Shown here one piece after another: positions 34,269-43,949 of a stretch of DNA of 64,000 bases. The first letter of the stretch is position 1; every line of letters starts with the position of its first letter. Below the pieces are notes generated by a model, which did no database searches, was not told the origin of the DNA, and saw only the letters and a list, made by a program, of their open reading frames with translations. Made by a program: the position numbers and the translations under genes. The stretch comes from Schaalia sp. JY-X169 (GTDB lineage Bacteria > Actinomycetota > Actinomycetes > Actinomycetales > Actinomycetaceae), in NCBI RefSeq assembly GCF_014069575.1, contig NZ_CP059675.1:1488001-1552000 (forward strand). The letters run 5' to 3'.

Positions 34269-34877
34269 CTACAGAGCACCCTTGGTTGATGGAATCCCAA
34301 CTACCCGGGGGTCGAGGGCGACAGCCTCTCTGAGGGCGAGTGCGAGAGCCTTGAACTGTGCCTCAACGATGTGGTGGGGGTCGCGGCCATACAGGAGTGT
34401 CACGTGTAGGCACAGACCCGCATTGAATGCGAGCGACTCAAAAACGTGCTGGGTCATGGCTCCGGTGTAGTGACCGCCTATGAGGTGATAGGTCTGGCCG
34501 TCAGGCTCGCCGGTCACCACGCAGTAGGGGCGTCCAGCCACGTCGACCACAGCGCGCGCGAGTGATTCGTCCAGGGGTGCGAAGCCAGTTCCGTAGCGGC
34601 GCAGTCCCCGTTTGTCACCAAGCGCCTTGGCAAGAGCCTTGCCCAGGGTTATCGCCACGTCCTCGACCGTATGATGCACATCAATATGAACGTCTCCCGT
34701 TGCCTTGATCTGCATGTCGATCAGGGAGTGCTTGGAAAGCGCAGTGAGCATGTGATCGTAGAAGGGCACGCCGGTATCGATCGTGTTCGCCCCACTTCCG
34801 TCAAGATTAATCGTGACAGTCACGTCAGACTCACTGGTCTTTCGCATCACCGTTGCAACTCGCTCCTGTGTCGTCAC
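34269..34877 (-). CDS. hisB: Imidazoleglycerol-phosphate dehydratase
   Basis: HisB performs the sixth step of histidine synthesis. The 202-residue single-domain form contains two inverted-repeat metal motifs, [11 protein letters not shown] and [11 protein letters not shown] with [13 protein letters not shown], that bind manganese at the active site. The GTG start overlaps the hisD-hisC stop by four bases. Confidence 0.97.
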   Translation of the reverse strand: MTTQERVATVMRKTSESDVTVTINLDGSGANTIDTGVPFYDHMLTALSKHSLIDMQIKATGDVHIDVHHTVEDVAITLGKALAKALGDKRGLRRYGTGFAPLDESLARAVVDVAGRPYCVVTGEPDGQTYHLIGGHYTGAMTQHVFESLAFNAGLCLHVTLLYGRDPHHIVEAQFKALALALREAVALDPRVVGIPSTKGAL

Positions 34878-37366
34878 AGCGCCTCCTTCAAAGCGGCCTT
34901 GAACGCTTCATTTTCTGCCTGGGTTCCCACTGTAACCCGCAGGTAGCCTTCGGGTCCCACTTCCCGGATGAGGACGCCGTCGGCAACCAGTGATTCCCAC
35001 ACTTCGCGCCTGTTTAGAAGTGGCCCAAACAGCAAAAAGTTCGAGGACGATGACGACACCACGAAGCCCTGCTCCTCAAGCCACTTCGCGAGTACGGAGC
35101 GTTCGCTACGGATCAGCTCGACCTGCCGCATCTGGCTGTCTGCGTGACGCAGAGCCGCCCGCGCCGCTGCCTGTGTGATCAGGGAGAGGTGGTAGGGCAA
35201 GCGCACTTTCTGTACTTCGTGGATGATCCGCGGGTCCGCCACAAGGTAGCCAAGCCGCAGTCCGGCAGCCGCAAAGGCCTTGGACATGGTTCGTGTCACA
35301 ACGAGGTTGGGATGCTCTGCGAGCAACTCGAGTGCCGAAGGAACGCCCGAAGCACGAAACTCCGCATATGCCTCATCCACAATGATGATCGAAGATGTGG
35401 GTTGGCCAGTCCTCGTGTCCCGGGGCCCCGAGGTCGTGGAAGCCTCAAGCACATCCGCTAGCGCGTCATTACCGATGGCCTCACCGGTCGGGTTGTTCGG
35501 ACTGGGGATGAAGACGACGGCGGGCCGCTGCGCCCGCATAGCCCCGATAAGTTGGGTCTTGTCAAAGTGCGGCAACTGCCGTGGATCGGGACCCGGACCT
35601 CCCACAAGCACCCAGTTGGTGAACGTGTCCCGGGCATACTCCTCATACATGGAGTATGTCGGCCACATCGCCAGTGCGCTGCGCCCCGGCCCGCCAAAGG
35701 CCTGCAGCAACTGGATCATTACCTCATTCGACCCGTTAGCTGCCCACACCTGACCGGCAGTCACTGCCACGCCTGATTCTGCGCTCACATACGCGGCTAG
35801 GTCCTCCCGCAACTCCACGGCATCCCTGTCCGCATAGCGGTTCAGGTTCGAGGCCGCGTCCGCCACCGCGCGGGCGATCGACTCGATAACTTCTGGGCTG
35901 GGTGGGAATGGATTCTCATTGACGTTCAGTCGGACAGGAACATCGATCATGGGTGCCCCGTACGGCTCCACACCCTCAAGTTCGATGCGGAACGGAAGCC
36001 GCGCCACAAAGTCCGGCGCCCCGCTACTATCGACCTGCGCAAGAACCGAAGGCAACTGCTCACCTTCAAAGCGGACCTCCGCTGCCACTCCGTGAGCGTA
36101 GAGCCCCTCGGCGTGAGAGAGCTCAATAAGAGCCGGGGCAACTGCCCGCAGCCCCCGCTTCGAGTAGTCGACGACCTGCATGGACCGCAAGTACTGTGTC
36201 ACGTTCAGCCCCGCCGAGTAACGCGCGGTACCGCCCGTGGGAAGCACATGGTTAGAACCCGCAACGTAGTCACCCAGTGGGACCGGCGTGTAGTCACCAA
36301 CGAAAACCGCACCTGCGGTTGTTATCTTCTCGGAGAGTTCGAGGGCGTTGCGTGTCTGTATTTCCAGGTGCTCCGGAGCATATGCCTCAACAACCTCAAC
36401 GGCCTCGTCAAGAGACCCTGTCAGAACGATTGCCGACTGAGGTCCACCGAGAGCAGTAGCGATTCGTTCGCTCTCCGCGGCCTCCCGAACCAGACCCGGA
36501 AGGAGCCTGACGACCTCGTCCGCCAGTGTTTCGCTGGGGGTGACGAGGACGGAAGCAGCAGCTGGGTCATGCTCGGCCTGACTGATCAGGTCGGTACACA
36601 CGAAGAGCGGGTTTGCGCCCTCGTCCGCCAGAATCGCAATCTCTGTTGTTCCAGCTTCTGAATCGATGCCACAAACAGACTGGACGACACGCTTCGCGGC
36701 AGCCACGTAAACGTTCCCAGGGCCAGTCACCTTGTCAACCGGGGCGCAACGATACTCCCCGTCCTCGAACCCGTACGCCATGGCCGCAATTGCCTGGGCA
36801 CCGCCCACCGCAATCACTTCCTTCACTCCAAGCATTGCGCACGCGGCCAAAATTGTCGGGTGTGGCAAGCCCCCGAACTCCTTTTGAGGAGGGGTGGCGA
36901 CAACCATCGACTTGACACCTGCCACCTGGGCGGTCACCACGTTCATAACGACCGAGGACGGATAGACCGCAAGACCGCCGGGCACATACAGGCCCACACG
37001 ACCAAGTGGGACCCACCTCTGGTAAACCATCCCACCCGGCACGACCTCTGTGGCAGCGGGAAGGGGAATCTGTGCACTGTGAGCAAGTCGGGCATTGTCA
37101 ATAGAGACCTGCAGGCTACGCCTCACCTTGGGATCCAGGTCAGCGAGTGCCTGGGCCAGCGCCTGCGGTGAAACCGCAAGCGACGCCGGCCGAACGCCAT
37201 CGAACCTCTCATCAAGATCGTAAAGCGCCTCTGCCCCGCGGATTCGCACATCCTCTATGAGGGGACGAACAACCTCGGTTGCGGCTGTTGTGTCAATTTT
37301 TGGTCTGGGAAGCAGATCCTGGAAGGTTACTCCGGGATCCGCTTCGCGTAGGTCGATGATTCGCAC
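34874..37366 (-). CDS. Fused histidinol dehydrogenase and histidinol-phosphate aminotransferase
   Basis: One uninterrupted 830-codon frame carries two enzymes. Residues 1 to about 435 are HisD ([21 protein letters not shown], the [12 protein letters not shown] loop, [12 protein letters not shown], and [14 protein letters not shown]). After a linker of about 30 residues ([20 protein letters not shown]), residues from about 465 are His[24 protein letters not shown], and the PLP lysine in [14 protein letters not shown]. HisC acts at step 7 and HisD at steps 9-10; HisN between them is not here. In most actinobacteria hisD and hisC are separate, overlapping genes. The stop of this gene overlaps hisB. 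Confidence 0.95.
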   Translation of the reverse strand: MRIIDLREADPGVTFQDLLPRPKIDTTAATEVVRPLIEDVRIRGAEALYDLDERFDGVRPASLAVSPQALAQALADLDPKVRRSLQVSIDNARLAHSAQIPLPAATEVVPGGMVYQRWVPLGRVGLYVPGGLAVYPSSVVMNVVTAQVAGVKSMVVATPPQKEFGGLPHPTILAACAMLGVKEVIAVGGAQAIAAMAYGFEDGEYRCAPVDKVTGPGNVYVAAAKRVVQSVCGIDSEAGTTEIAILADEGANPLFVCTDLISQAEHDPAAASVLVTPSETLADEVVRLLPGLVREAAESERIATALGGPQSAIVLTGSLDEAVEVVEAYAPEHLEIQTRNALELSEKITTAGAVFVGDYTPVPLGDYVAGSNHVLPTGGTARYSAGLNVTQYLRSMQVVDYSKRGLRAVAPALIELSHAEGLYAHGVAAEVRFEGEQLPSVLAQVDSSGAPDFVARLPFRIELEGVEPYGAPMIDVPVRLNVNENPFPPSPEVIESIARAVADAASNLNRYADRDAVELREDLAAYVSAESGVAVTAGQVWAANGSNEVMIQLLQAFGGPGRSALAMWPTYSMYEEYARDTFTNWVLVGGPGPDPRQLPHFDKTQLIGAMRAQRPAVVFIPSPNNPTGEAIGNDALADVLEASTTSGPRDTRTGQPTSSIIIVDEAYAEFRASGVPSALELLAEHPNLVVTRTMSKAFAAAGLRLGYLVADPRIIHEVQKVRLPYHLSLITQAAARAALRHADSQMRQVELIRSERSVLAKWLEEQGFVVSSSSSNFLLFGPLLNRREVWESLVADGVLIREVGPEGYLRVTVGTQAENEAFKAALKEAL

Positions 37367-37462
37367 CCTGCAATACTACGAAGTACAGGGCGCTTAGCGC
37401 CGATCCGATCGAAGGCTGGCCGCCGCGTAGACCCAGCCAGCGCTGAGTACCCGTCATTTCGG

Positions 37463-40400
37463 TCAAGAAACTGCTGAGGCACCCAGAAGCCCCTTCACTG
37501 CCGCGTAGAAAGAAGAATCCGGATCCACGAGGAGCCTGTCACCCAGGTCAATCGTGGTCTCTTTGGATCGGTCGCGTAGATGCACCCGGACCCTGGCGCT
37601 GCCCGGGTAGCCCGAAAGGGTTTCACTGAGTCGCCCCAGCAGTTCCGGCGTGCAGTCCTGAGCGTTCAGCGAAATCTCCACGGGCATGTCACTGCGGTCA
37701 CGCAGCTCCAAGATTCTCACGCTGTTTCCGGTCATGGATGCCTGATCATCCCTGATCCCAATGCGTCCGGTGACGGCGACAATCTGGTCCTGTTCCAGGA
37801 TTTCCTGAACCCCCTCGTACTGCCTGGGGAAGAAGAGCACCTCGATTGAGCCACTAAAATCTTCAAGCGTCACGATCGCCCAGGGGAGCCCCTGCTTGTT
37901 GAGGCGCACTTCCAGGCCCGTAACCAATCCGGCGATCGTAATGCGTTGGTTGTCGAACTTGCGGGGCTCTTCCTTGATCTTGCCAATCTCCACGTCCTGG
38001 TGTCGTGGTAGTGACCTCTCCATGCCTCGCAAGGGATGATCGGAAACGTAGAGTCCAAGCATTTCCCGTTCGAATGCCAGCTTCTCCTTGCGGTCCCATT
38101 CCGCAATCTCCGGGATCTCAACAGTGAACGAGGACGCTCCCCCACTGTCACCGTCTAAGGCCGCGAAGAGGTCGTACTGCCCGTGTGCCTCATTGCGCTT
38201 CAGATCAATCACGGCATCGACAGCGTCGTCGCTCCTAGCGAGCAGAGCCCGGCGTGGATGACCAAACCCGTCAAAAGCACCGGCTTTGATCAGAGACTGC
38301 ATTGTTCTCTTGTTGCAGACCTCGATTGGCACCTTGTCGAGGAAGTCTTGGAACGATGTGAAGTCGCCCTTTGCCTCGCGCGCAGAAACGATCCCATCAA
38401 CAACGTTCTTTCCAACGTTGCGGATTGAGGCCATGCCAAACCGCACTCCCTCAGAGTCGGCTGTGAAAACATCACGAGAGCGGTTCACATCCGGGCGCGC
38501 TACGGGGATTCCCATGTGTCGACACTCAGCCAGGTAGAGCGCTCGCTTGTCCGTGCTGGCTGCCGCAGATGTGAGGAGCGCAGCCATATATTCGTCCGGG
38601 AAGTTTGCTTTGAGGTAAGCAGTCCAATAGGAGACCAGTCCGTATGCGGCGGAGTGAGACTTGTTGAACGCGTAGTCAGAGAAGGGAACCAGGATTCCCC
38701 ACAGAGTGTTGACACAGTCTTCGGAGAAACCGTTGTTGAGCATTCCCGCCTTGAACGGTTCGAACTCTTTGTCGAGGATCTCCTTCTTCTTCTTACCCAT
38801 GGCACGTCGAAGCATGTCAGCTTGTCCCAGGGAGTAGCCGGCAACCTTCTGGGCAATCTGCATAACTTGCTCTTGGTAGACGATCAAACCAAAAGTCGCG
38901 CCGAGGATTTCTTCTAGCGGTTTCTCCAGTTCCGGGTGAATCGGAACGACGGCCTGGCGCCCGTTCTTGCGCAGCGCATAGTTGGTGTGCGAACCCGCCC
39001 CCATGGGGCCGGGCCGATATAGTGCGCCAACTGCGGATATGTCCTCAAAGTTGTCGGGCTGCATGGTAGCCAACAACTCTCGCATCCCTCCGCCCTCGAG
39101 CTGGAAGATGCCCAGAGTGTCACCGCGGCCGAGCAACTCATAGGTCTTGGGATCATCGAGGGCTAGCGAGTCAAGGTCGGGTACTTCCTTACCGCCCAGA
39201 CGGATGTTCTCGAGCGCATCGGAAATTATGGTCAGGTTGCGCAGGCCCAGGAAGTCCATCTTCAGCAGACCCAGATCTTCACAAGATGGGTAGTCGAACT
39301 GGGTGATGATCGCCCCGTCTTGGGGTCGCATCATGAGGGGAATGACGTCGGCCAGAGGTTCACTGGACATGATGACCGCGCAGGCGTGCACGCCCCACTG
39401 CCGGGTTATGCCCTCAAGGCGCTTTGCGAGGTCGAAAACATCATGGATATCCGGCCTCTCCTCATAAAGCTTGCGGAACTCCTTAGCTTCCGCGTACCGC
39501 GGGTGCTTGTCGTCAAAAATCCCAGCAAGTGACATGGGCTTACCCATCACGTCACCAGGCAGAGCCTTCGTAAGCTCTTCCCCGACTCTGTACTCCCTAC
39601 CCATGACCCTGGCGGAATCCTTCAGCGCCTGCTTCGACTTGATCTTTCCGTAGGTGACAACCTGCGCGACACGGTCATCCCCATACTTCTCACGGACGTA
39701 TCCAATCACCTCATCCCTGCGGCGCTCATCGAAGTCGACGTCAAAGTCGGGCATTGAGACACGTTCGGGGTTCAGGAAGCGCTCAAACAGCAGCCCGTGT
39801 TCAATCGGGTTCAGGTCGGTGATTCCCATCGCGTAGGCAACCATCGAACCGGCACCCGAGCCCCTTCCCGGACCAACGCGAATCCCCCGTGACTTGGCCC
39901 AGCCAATGAAGTCGGCAACAACCAGGAAGTAGCCCGGGAAGCCCATCTGGAGGATGACACCCTCTTCAAACTCCGCGCGGTCGAGGACGTGGGCTGGAAT
40001 GCTCTCACCAAAACGAGCGTGGAGCCCCTTTCTTACCTCCTTCACGAACCACGACTGCTCATCTTCGCCCGGAGGAGTGGGGAAACGCGGCATGTAGTTA
40101 GCCCCGTCAGATGTTGTCCTGAAAGTGACATCGCTTCTCTCTGCAATCTCCAACGTGGAGTCGAGTGCCTGCGGGAGTTCCTTCCAGGTGCGACGCATGT
40201 CTTCGGTTGACCGCAGGTAGAACGTATCGCCCTCGAAAGCGAACCTGGGACCGCCCTCATGGTAGGGCTTGTCCAGCAGCGTCGTCGTGGACTGCAGAGC
40301 AAGCATTGCCTCTTGGGTGTGGGCATCCTCCTTAGAAACATAGTGGGAGTCGTTCGAGACCACCATTGGGGCCCCGAGCAGTTCCGCGAGTCGTGGCAGC

Positions 40401-41032
40401 TGATCGCGGGTCTTGCGTTCGATTTCAATCCCGTGGTCCATTAGCTCAACGTAGAACCGATCAGCTCCGAAAATGTCCCGCAGTTCTCCGGCTTCCTTCA
40501 CTGCTTCATCCCACTGGCCCAGGCGCATACGGGTCTGCACCGCGCTTGAAGGACACCCTGTGAGGACTGTGATCCCTTCGTGGTAGCGGGCCATGAGGTC
40601 CTTATCAACCCTGGGGTACTTGCCAACCTGACCTTCCAGAGAAGCCATGGATCCCATACGAAAAAGATTGTGAACCCCCTGCGTACTGTGAGCAAGGAGC
40701 GTGAGGTGCGTGTAGGTGCCGCGGGCTGAGACGTCGTCATTCTTCTGCCATGGTTCCCCCCACGTCACCTTGGACTTGTCGAACCTTGAGGTCCCCGGTG
40801 TCACGTAGGCTTCCAAGCCGATGATCGGCTTGATTCCGGCACTAACGCACTCCCGATAGAACTCATAGGCCCCAAAGAGGTAGCCGTGGTCTGTGATGCC
40901 GAGCGCGGGTTGGCCAAGCCGAACCGCTTCAGCAACCATCGGCTTGATTTTTGCAGCCCCGTCAAGCATCGAGTATTCGGTGTGGTTGTGAAGGTGGACG
41001 AAACCATTACGTGTAGCAGCCATGCCCGCCAT
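37463..41032 (-). CDS. dnaE: DNA polymerase III alpha subunit
   Basis: The replicative polymerase, about 1189 residues. The PHP domain is at the N-terminus (FVHLHNHTEYSMLDGAAK, ITDHGYLFGA), the palm has the catalytic acidic set PDFDVDFDERRRDEV, followed by the finger and tandem HhH region (around residues 800-890), and an OB fold near the end (ITIAGLVTGLEVRLNKQG). I use the ATG at 41032 because GGAGGG lies ten bases upstream; ATG at 41023 or 41053 is possible. It follows rluD by 39 bp and is separate from the his genes. Confidence 0.96.
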   Translation of the reverse strand: MAGMAATRNGFVHLHNHTEYSMLDGAAKIKPMVAEAVRLGQPALGITDHGYLFGAYEFYRECVSAGIKPIIGLEAYVTPGTSRFDKSKVTWGEPWQKNDDVSARGTYTHLTLLAHSTQGVHNLFRMGSMASLEGQVGKYPRVDKDLMARYHEGITVLTGCPSSAVQTRMRLGQWDEAVKEAGELRDIFGADRFYVELMDHGIEIERKTRDQLPRLAELLGAPMVVSNDSHYVSKEDAHTQEAMLALQSTTTLLDKPYHEGGPRFAFEGDTFYLRSTEDMRRTWKELPQALDSTLEIAERSDVTFRTTSDGANYMPRFPTPPGEDEQSWFVKEVRKGLHARFGESIPAHVLDRAEFEEGVILQMGFPGYFLVVADFIGWAKSRGIRVGPGRGSGAGSMVAYAMGITDLNPIEHGLLFERFLNPERVSMPDFDVDFDERRRDEVIGYVREKYGDDRVAQVVTYGKIKSKQALKDSARVMGREYRVGEELTKALPGDVMGKPMSLAGIFDDKHPRYAEAKEFRKLYEERPDIHDVFDLAKRLEGITRQWGVHACAVIMSSEPLADVIPLMMRPQDGAIITQFDYPSCEDLGLLKMDFLGLRNLTIISDALENIRLGGKEVPDLDSLALDDPKTYELLGRGDTLGIFQLEGGGMRELLATMQPDNFEDISAVGALYRPGPMGAGSHTNYALRKNGRQAVVPIHPELEKPLEEILGATFGLIVYQEQVMQIAQKVAGYSLGQADMLRRAMGKKKKEILDKEFEPFKAGMLNNGFSEDCVNTLWGILVPFSDYAFNKSHSAAYGLVSYWTAYLKANFPDEYMAALLTSAAASTDKRALYLAECRHMGIPVARPDVNRSRDVFTADSEGVRFGMASIRNVGKNVVDGIVSAREAKGDFTSFQDFLDKVPIEVCNKRTMQSLIKAGAFDGFGHPRRALLARSDDAVDAVIDLKRNEAHGQYDLFAALDGDSGGASSFTVEIPEIAEWDRKEKLAFEREMLGLYVSDHPLRGMERSLPRHQDVEIGKIKEEPRKFDNQRITIAGLVTGLEVRLNKQGLPWAIVTLEDFSGSIEVLFFPRQYEGVQEILEQDQIVAVTGRIGIRDDQASMTGNSVRILELRDRSDMPVEISLNAQDCTPELLGRLSETLSGYPGSARVRVHLRDRSKETTIDLGDRLLVDPDSSFYAAVKGLLGASAVS

Positions 41033-41070
41033 CCTAGTAGCGCCCTCCGACATCTTGGCGCGCTGCGATC

Positions 41071-41991
41071 CTAAGCGGCGCCGTTTCGCAAAGTTTCCAG
41101 GGCAGACTCAAGGTCCGCCGCATAGGGTGCGCTCACAACGACCTTCTCTTCGGTCCGCGGGTGCCGGAACTCGACCTCGACGGCGTGAAGCCACTGCCTC
41201 ACCAAACCAAGCTCCTCGGCTCTACGAGGGTCTGCCCCGTAGAACACATCCCCGACGCAGGGGTGGCCTATGGCTGCCATGTGAACTCTGATCTGGTGGG
41301 TTCGCCCTGTCTCAAGGTTCACCTCCAGAAGAGCGGCACCCGCCATGAGCTCTTCGACGTCGTAGTGGGTTGTCGCGCGTTTTCCATCCTCGGTGACAGC
41401 CATTCGCCATGTGCGGGACGGGTGGCGGCCAATCGGTGCGTCAATTGTTCCCCTGGACGGGTCCGGGTGGCCTTCGACTACAGCGTGGTATATTTTGCGC
41501 ACCTCGCGCCTCCGGAAGGCGTTCTTCAATCTCCCGTAAGCCAGTTCGGACTTGGCAACCATCATTGCGCCAGAGGTGCCAACGTCGAGCCGCTGCACGA
41601 TCCCCTGACGTTCGGTCGGACCCGAGGTAGAGACGCGCACTCCCGCAGCCTCCAGACTGGAAATCACCGTCGGACCATCCCATCCCGGCCCGGTGTGCGC
41701 TGCTACTCCGACAGGCTTGTTGATGACAATAAGGTCTTCGTCCTCGTACAGAATGTCGAGGGACGCTGTGGGCGGCGGAGTTGTGTCCGGCGTCGGGAGA
41801 TCCACTTCAAGAAGGACCCCCATGGGAAGGCGCAGAGATTTTGAAGGAACTTCTCCGTCGACCAGCACCCTCCCCTCTTCAACCAGAGATGCGCACTGAC
41901 TTCGGGACAGTCCCAGCATTCGGGAAAGCCCCACGTCGATCCGTTCCCCAACCAATCCCTCGGGAACTGGCAGGATGCGGGGGCTACTCAC
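41071..41991 (-). CDS. rluD: 23S rRNA pseudouridine synthase RluD-type
   Basis: The enzyme isomerises uridines in 23S rRNA helix 69 or related sites. An N-terminal S4 domain (ERIDVGLSRMLGLSRSQCASLVEEG) precedes the catalytic domain with the Asp signature RLDVGTSGAMMVAKS and ETGRTHQIRVHMAAIGHP. The GTG at 41991 overlaps the lspA stop by eight bases, which points to coupled translation. The length of 306 residues matches the family. Confidence 0.93.
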   Translation of the reverse strand: MSSPRILPVPEGLVGERIDVGLSRMLGLSRSQCASLVEEGRVLVDGEVPSKSLRLPMGVLLEVDLPTPDTTPPPTASLDILYEDEDLIVINKPVGVAAHTGPGWDGPTVISSLEAAGVRVSTSGPTERQGIVQRLDVGTSGAMMVAKSELAYGRLKNAFRRREVRKIYHAVVEGHPDPSRGTIDAPIGRHPSRTWRMAVTEDGKRATTHYDVEELMAGAALLEVNLETGRTHQIRVHMAAIGHPCVGDVFYGADPRRAEELGLVRQWLHAVEVEFRHPRTEEKVVVSAPYAADLESALETLRNGAA

Positions 41992-42553
41992 TTCTGCCAC
42001 CGGCGGCTTCGAGACTGGCGTCCTTCTCTTCGTCACTGTCCTTTTCAAACAGTTTCCACACGATGAGGACGAGGGCGGCACCGACGATCCAGATATCAGC
42101 AACATTGCCGATAAACCACCCGTTGTAGTTGATGAAGTCAACGACGTGACCCTGCCCGATGGCTGGTGGGCGCGTGAGCCGATCCCAAAGGTTACCCGCG
42201 GCGCCGCCAGCTATGAGACCCAGAAGAATCGCTAAGGATGGGCTGTACACGCGTGTCGCGTACCAGAGGATCAGACCGATGATACCGATCGACAGAATTG
42301 TGAAAATCCAAGTTGAACCCGCGCCCAAAGAGAATGCTGCACCCGGGTTGTGGATTAGCTGCAGCTGAATGAAGTTCCCCAAAAATGGTTGCGCGACGCC
42401 TTCCTCAAGGTTCGCAAGGGCCCAGGCTTTTGTTAGAAGATCAAGGCCAAGAGCTGCGATGGCAACAAGAGCCACCAACCAGAATAATGACCTCTTCTTC
42501 GTGTGGGGTGGATTTAGCTGGGACGACGGGGGGCTGACAGGATTATCGCGCAT
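41984..42553 (-). CDS. lspA: Lipoprotein signal peptidase
   Basis: LspA, an aspartyl protease of the cytoplasmic membrane, removes signal peptides of lipoproteins after diacylglyceryl addition. Four helices are evident. The family motifs are HNPGAAFSLG, and the catalytic aspartates in VVDFINYNGWFIGNVADIWI with GGAAGNLWDR between. It has 189 residues with a short cytoplasmic Ser/Pro tail at the N-terminus. Its upstream region is the largest repeat cluster of the window. Confidence 0.96.
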   Translation of the reverse strand: MRDNPVSPPSSQLNPPHTKKRSLFWLVALVAIAALGLDLLTKAWALANLEEGVAQPFLGNFIQLQLIHNPGAAFSLGAGSTWIFTILSIGIIGLILWYATRVYSPSLAILLGLIAGGAAGNLWDRLTRPPAIGQGHVVDFINYNGWFIGNVADIWIVGAALVLIVWKLFEKDSDEEKDASLEAAGGRSE

Positions 42554-42601
42554 AGACCAACAGCTTAGCCCCTGGGGTTACGCGCAACCCGCAGGGCCGA
42601 A

Positions 42602-42694
42602 GCTGCCCACATCCCCAGCACCCTCCCGCCCAGCGGCTGCCCACATCCCAGCCGTCCACTGCCCCAGCGGCTGCCCACATCCCAGCCGTCCACC
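42602..42694. repeat. 34-bp tandem repeat upstream of lspA
   Basis: CAGCGGCTGCCCACATCC begins near 42631 and again at 42665 with the rest of a 34-bp unit (CAGCCGTCCACTGCC) preserved. A partial unit begins at 42602 (GCTGCCCACATCC). This lies between lspA and the fourth palindrome. Confidence 0.8.
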
Positions 42695-42698
42695 CACT

Positions 42699-42776
42699 GA
42701 AATGTATACGTGGGGGCGAAATGTGCCCCTGGGGTCCCTACCCCAGCCGCATCCGTCGTCCCCACGCATACATTTC
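42699..42776. repeat. Dispersed 80-bp palindrome, copy 4
   Basis: The arms are GAAATGTATACGTGGGG (42699-42715) and CCCCACGCATACATTTC (42760-42776), one mismatch. The inner hairpin CTGGGGT-CCCT-ACCCCAG lies at 42729-42746. As with copy 3, block B of the longer repeat follows directly on its right. Confidence 0.93.
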
Positions 42777-42784
42777 GCGTTAGG

Positions 42785-42991
42785 CGCGGGCTGCCAGACT
42801 ATTTCGAGTCGGTGGGTTGTTCTCTGCTTGTTGTTGAGGTTGGTAGCGGCGCTGCCCCGTGTCATAAGGGAGCGAGTTACGCCTAACGGAGCGGGTTTGG
42901 CTTGCATAACGGTGTGATTTCAGGGCAAATGGGACCAAACCCGCTCCGTTAGGCGTAACTCGCTCCGCAAGGCATAACCGGCTCCGTAACA
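42785..42991. repeat. Long repeat block B with perfect 32-bp inverted repeat
   Basis: The left arm at 42869-42900 (starting GGAGCGAGTTACGCC) is perfectly complementary to the right arm at 42935-42966 (ending GTAACTCGCTCC), around a 34-base loop. The loop word CTTGCATAAC and the flanks also match block A at 30121-30350. A further 10-bp inverted pair TTGGGTGCCC/GGGCACCCAA (42994-43022) follows. Confidence 0.95.
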
Positions 42992-43044
42992 CTTGGGTGC
43001 CCCGCGCGGTCGGGCACCCAACCACTGCCCCAGCCGGCCACCTG

Positions 43045-43123
43045 CGAAATGTATACGTGGGGGCGAAATGATCGTGTGGGGTACGCACCCCAGACGCGGT
43101 TTTCGTCCCGGCGTATACATTCC
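43045..43123. repeat. Dispersed 80-bp palindrome, copy 5
   Basis: The left arm CGAAATGTATACG (43045-43057) faces CGTATACATT (43112-43121); the outermost bases have decayed. The inner hairpin TGGGGT-ACGC-ACCCCA spans 43077-43092. The interior word GGGCGAAATGATCG matches the related word in copy 4. Confidence 0.88.
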
Positions 43124-43270
43124 ACGCCACAGCGGCGTGAGAGCGCGCCAGCAGCGGCGGCAGCGCGCGCCAGCAGCGGCGGGAGGCGCGTCAGCGGCCC
43201 GGTGCGTCAGCGGCGCGAGGGCGCGTGCGCCAGCGGTAGGAGTGCGCCAGCGGGAGGAGCGCACACCATG
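43124..43270. repeat. GC-rich low-complexity repeat downstream of wag31
   Basis: Irregular repetitions of words such as GCGCGCCAGCAGCGGC and GCGTCAGCGG fill this stretch, with a small palindrome (CACGCC/GGCGTG) at its start. No gene is seen. The frames that cross it are repeat translations. Confidence 0.7.
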
Positions 43271-43278
43271 AACACAGA

Positions 43279-43309
43279 ATGTCCGCCCCCGTCAACAGGA
43301 GGCGGACAT
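43279..43309 (-). terminator. Hairpin after wag31
   Basis: ATGTCCGCC (43279-43287) and GGCGGACAT (43301-43309) form a perfect 9-bp stem about 23 bp after the wag31 stop. The T-rich tail is poor, so termination may be partial. Confidence 0.6.
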
Positions 43310-43331
43310 CGTGAATGCTACAAGTACGTGG

Positions 43332-43949
43332 CTACTGAGGCTTCGCGTCTGACTGCAGATCCCCAAGAAGCTTCTGTAGGTGCTCAGAAATCGAGGAACG
43401 GTAGTCTGCTTCAAATCCGCGCAGGTTGTTAATCGAGTCCTCAAGCGCACTCTGCTCAGAACTCAGCTTGGTCAAGATTTCGTCGCGTTTGCCATTGGCT
43501 TCTTCAACAATGCCTCTGGCCTGCTGGTGTGCGTCCGCTACAATCCGTTCACCCTCTTCACGACCGTCATTGACGTACTCATCGTGAAGCCTCTGAGCGA
43601 GTGCGAGCATCGAGGCCGCCGCCTGAGGATCTGCTGGATCAACGGCTGGAGCCGGATCTTCTTCAATAACCGGCTCAACAACCGGTGCTGGTTCCTCTAC
43701 AACGGCTTCGACAACCGTTGTCTCAGCCTCAGGGGCGGCGTGATCGGCAACGCCAGACTGAAGATCCTGAATTCGCTGATCGGCAACCGAGAGCTTTTCC
43801 TTCAGCTCTGAGTTCTCAACCGAAAGTGCATAGATCGTAGCAACGACCTCGTCAAGGAACTCATCAACCTCGATTTGGTCGTATCCCTCACGGAACTTAA
43901 CGGACTGAAATGTCTTGTTCAGAACGTCGTCGGCGGAAAGGAGCGCCAT
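43332..43949 (-). CDS. wag31: Polar growth protein DivIVA/Wag31
   Basis: DivIVA binds curved membrane at the cell poles and organises tip growth in actinobacteria. The N-terminal lipid-binding domain MALLSADDVLNKTFQSVKFREGYDQIEVDEFLDEV is clear, then a coiled coil, an acidic Pro/Glu/Val linker (EEPAPVVEPVIEEDPAPAVDP), and a second coiled coil ending SEHLQKLLGDLQ. The ATG at 43949 has GAGGTGA upstream. The position after sepF and yggT is standard. Confidence 0.96.
   Translation of the reverse strand: MALLSADDVLNKTFQSVKFREGYDQIEVDEFLDEVVATIYALSVENSELKEKLSVADQRIQDLQSGVADHAAPEAETTVVEAVVEEPAPVVEPVIEEDPAPAVDPADPQAAASMLALAQRLHDEYVNDGREEGERIVADAHQQARGIVEEANGKRDEILTKLSSEQSALEDSINNLRGFEADYRSSISEHLQKLLGDLQSDAKPQ

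Noticed and set aside
37367-37462. GGCGCTTAGCGCC palindrome between dnaE and hisD-hisC
   Set aside because: Short, single, and without a T run or known operator match. It is not enough to call a terminator or site.
42602-42694. Possible CRISPR array
   Set aside because: Only two to three direct copies with no distinct spacers, and no cas genes in the window.
42780-43264. Several overlapping open frames through the lspA-wag31 gap
   Set aside because: They are translations of palindromes and GC-rich repeats, in conflicting frames, with no relation to known proteins.
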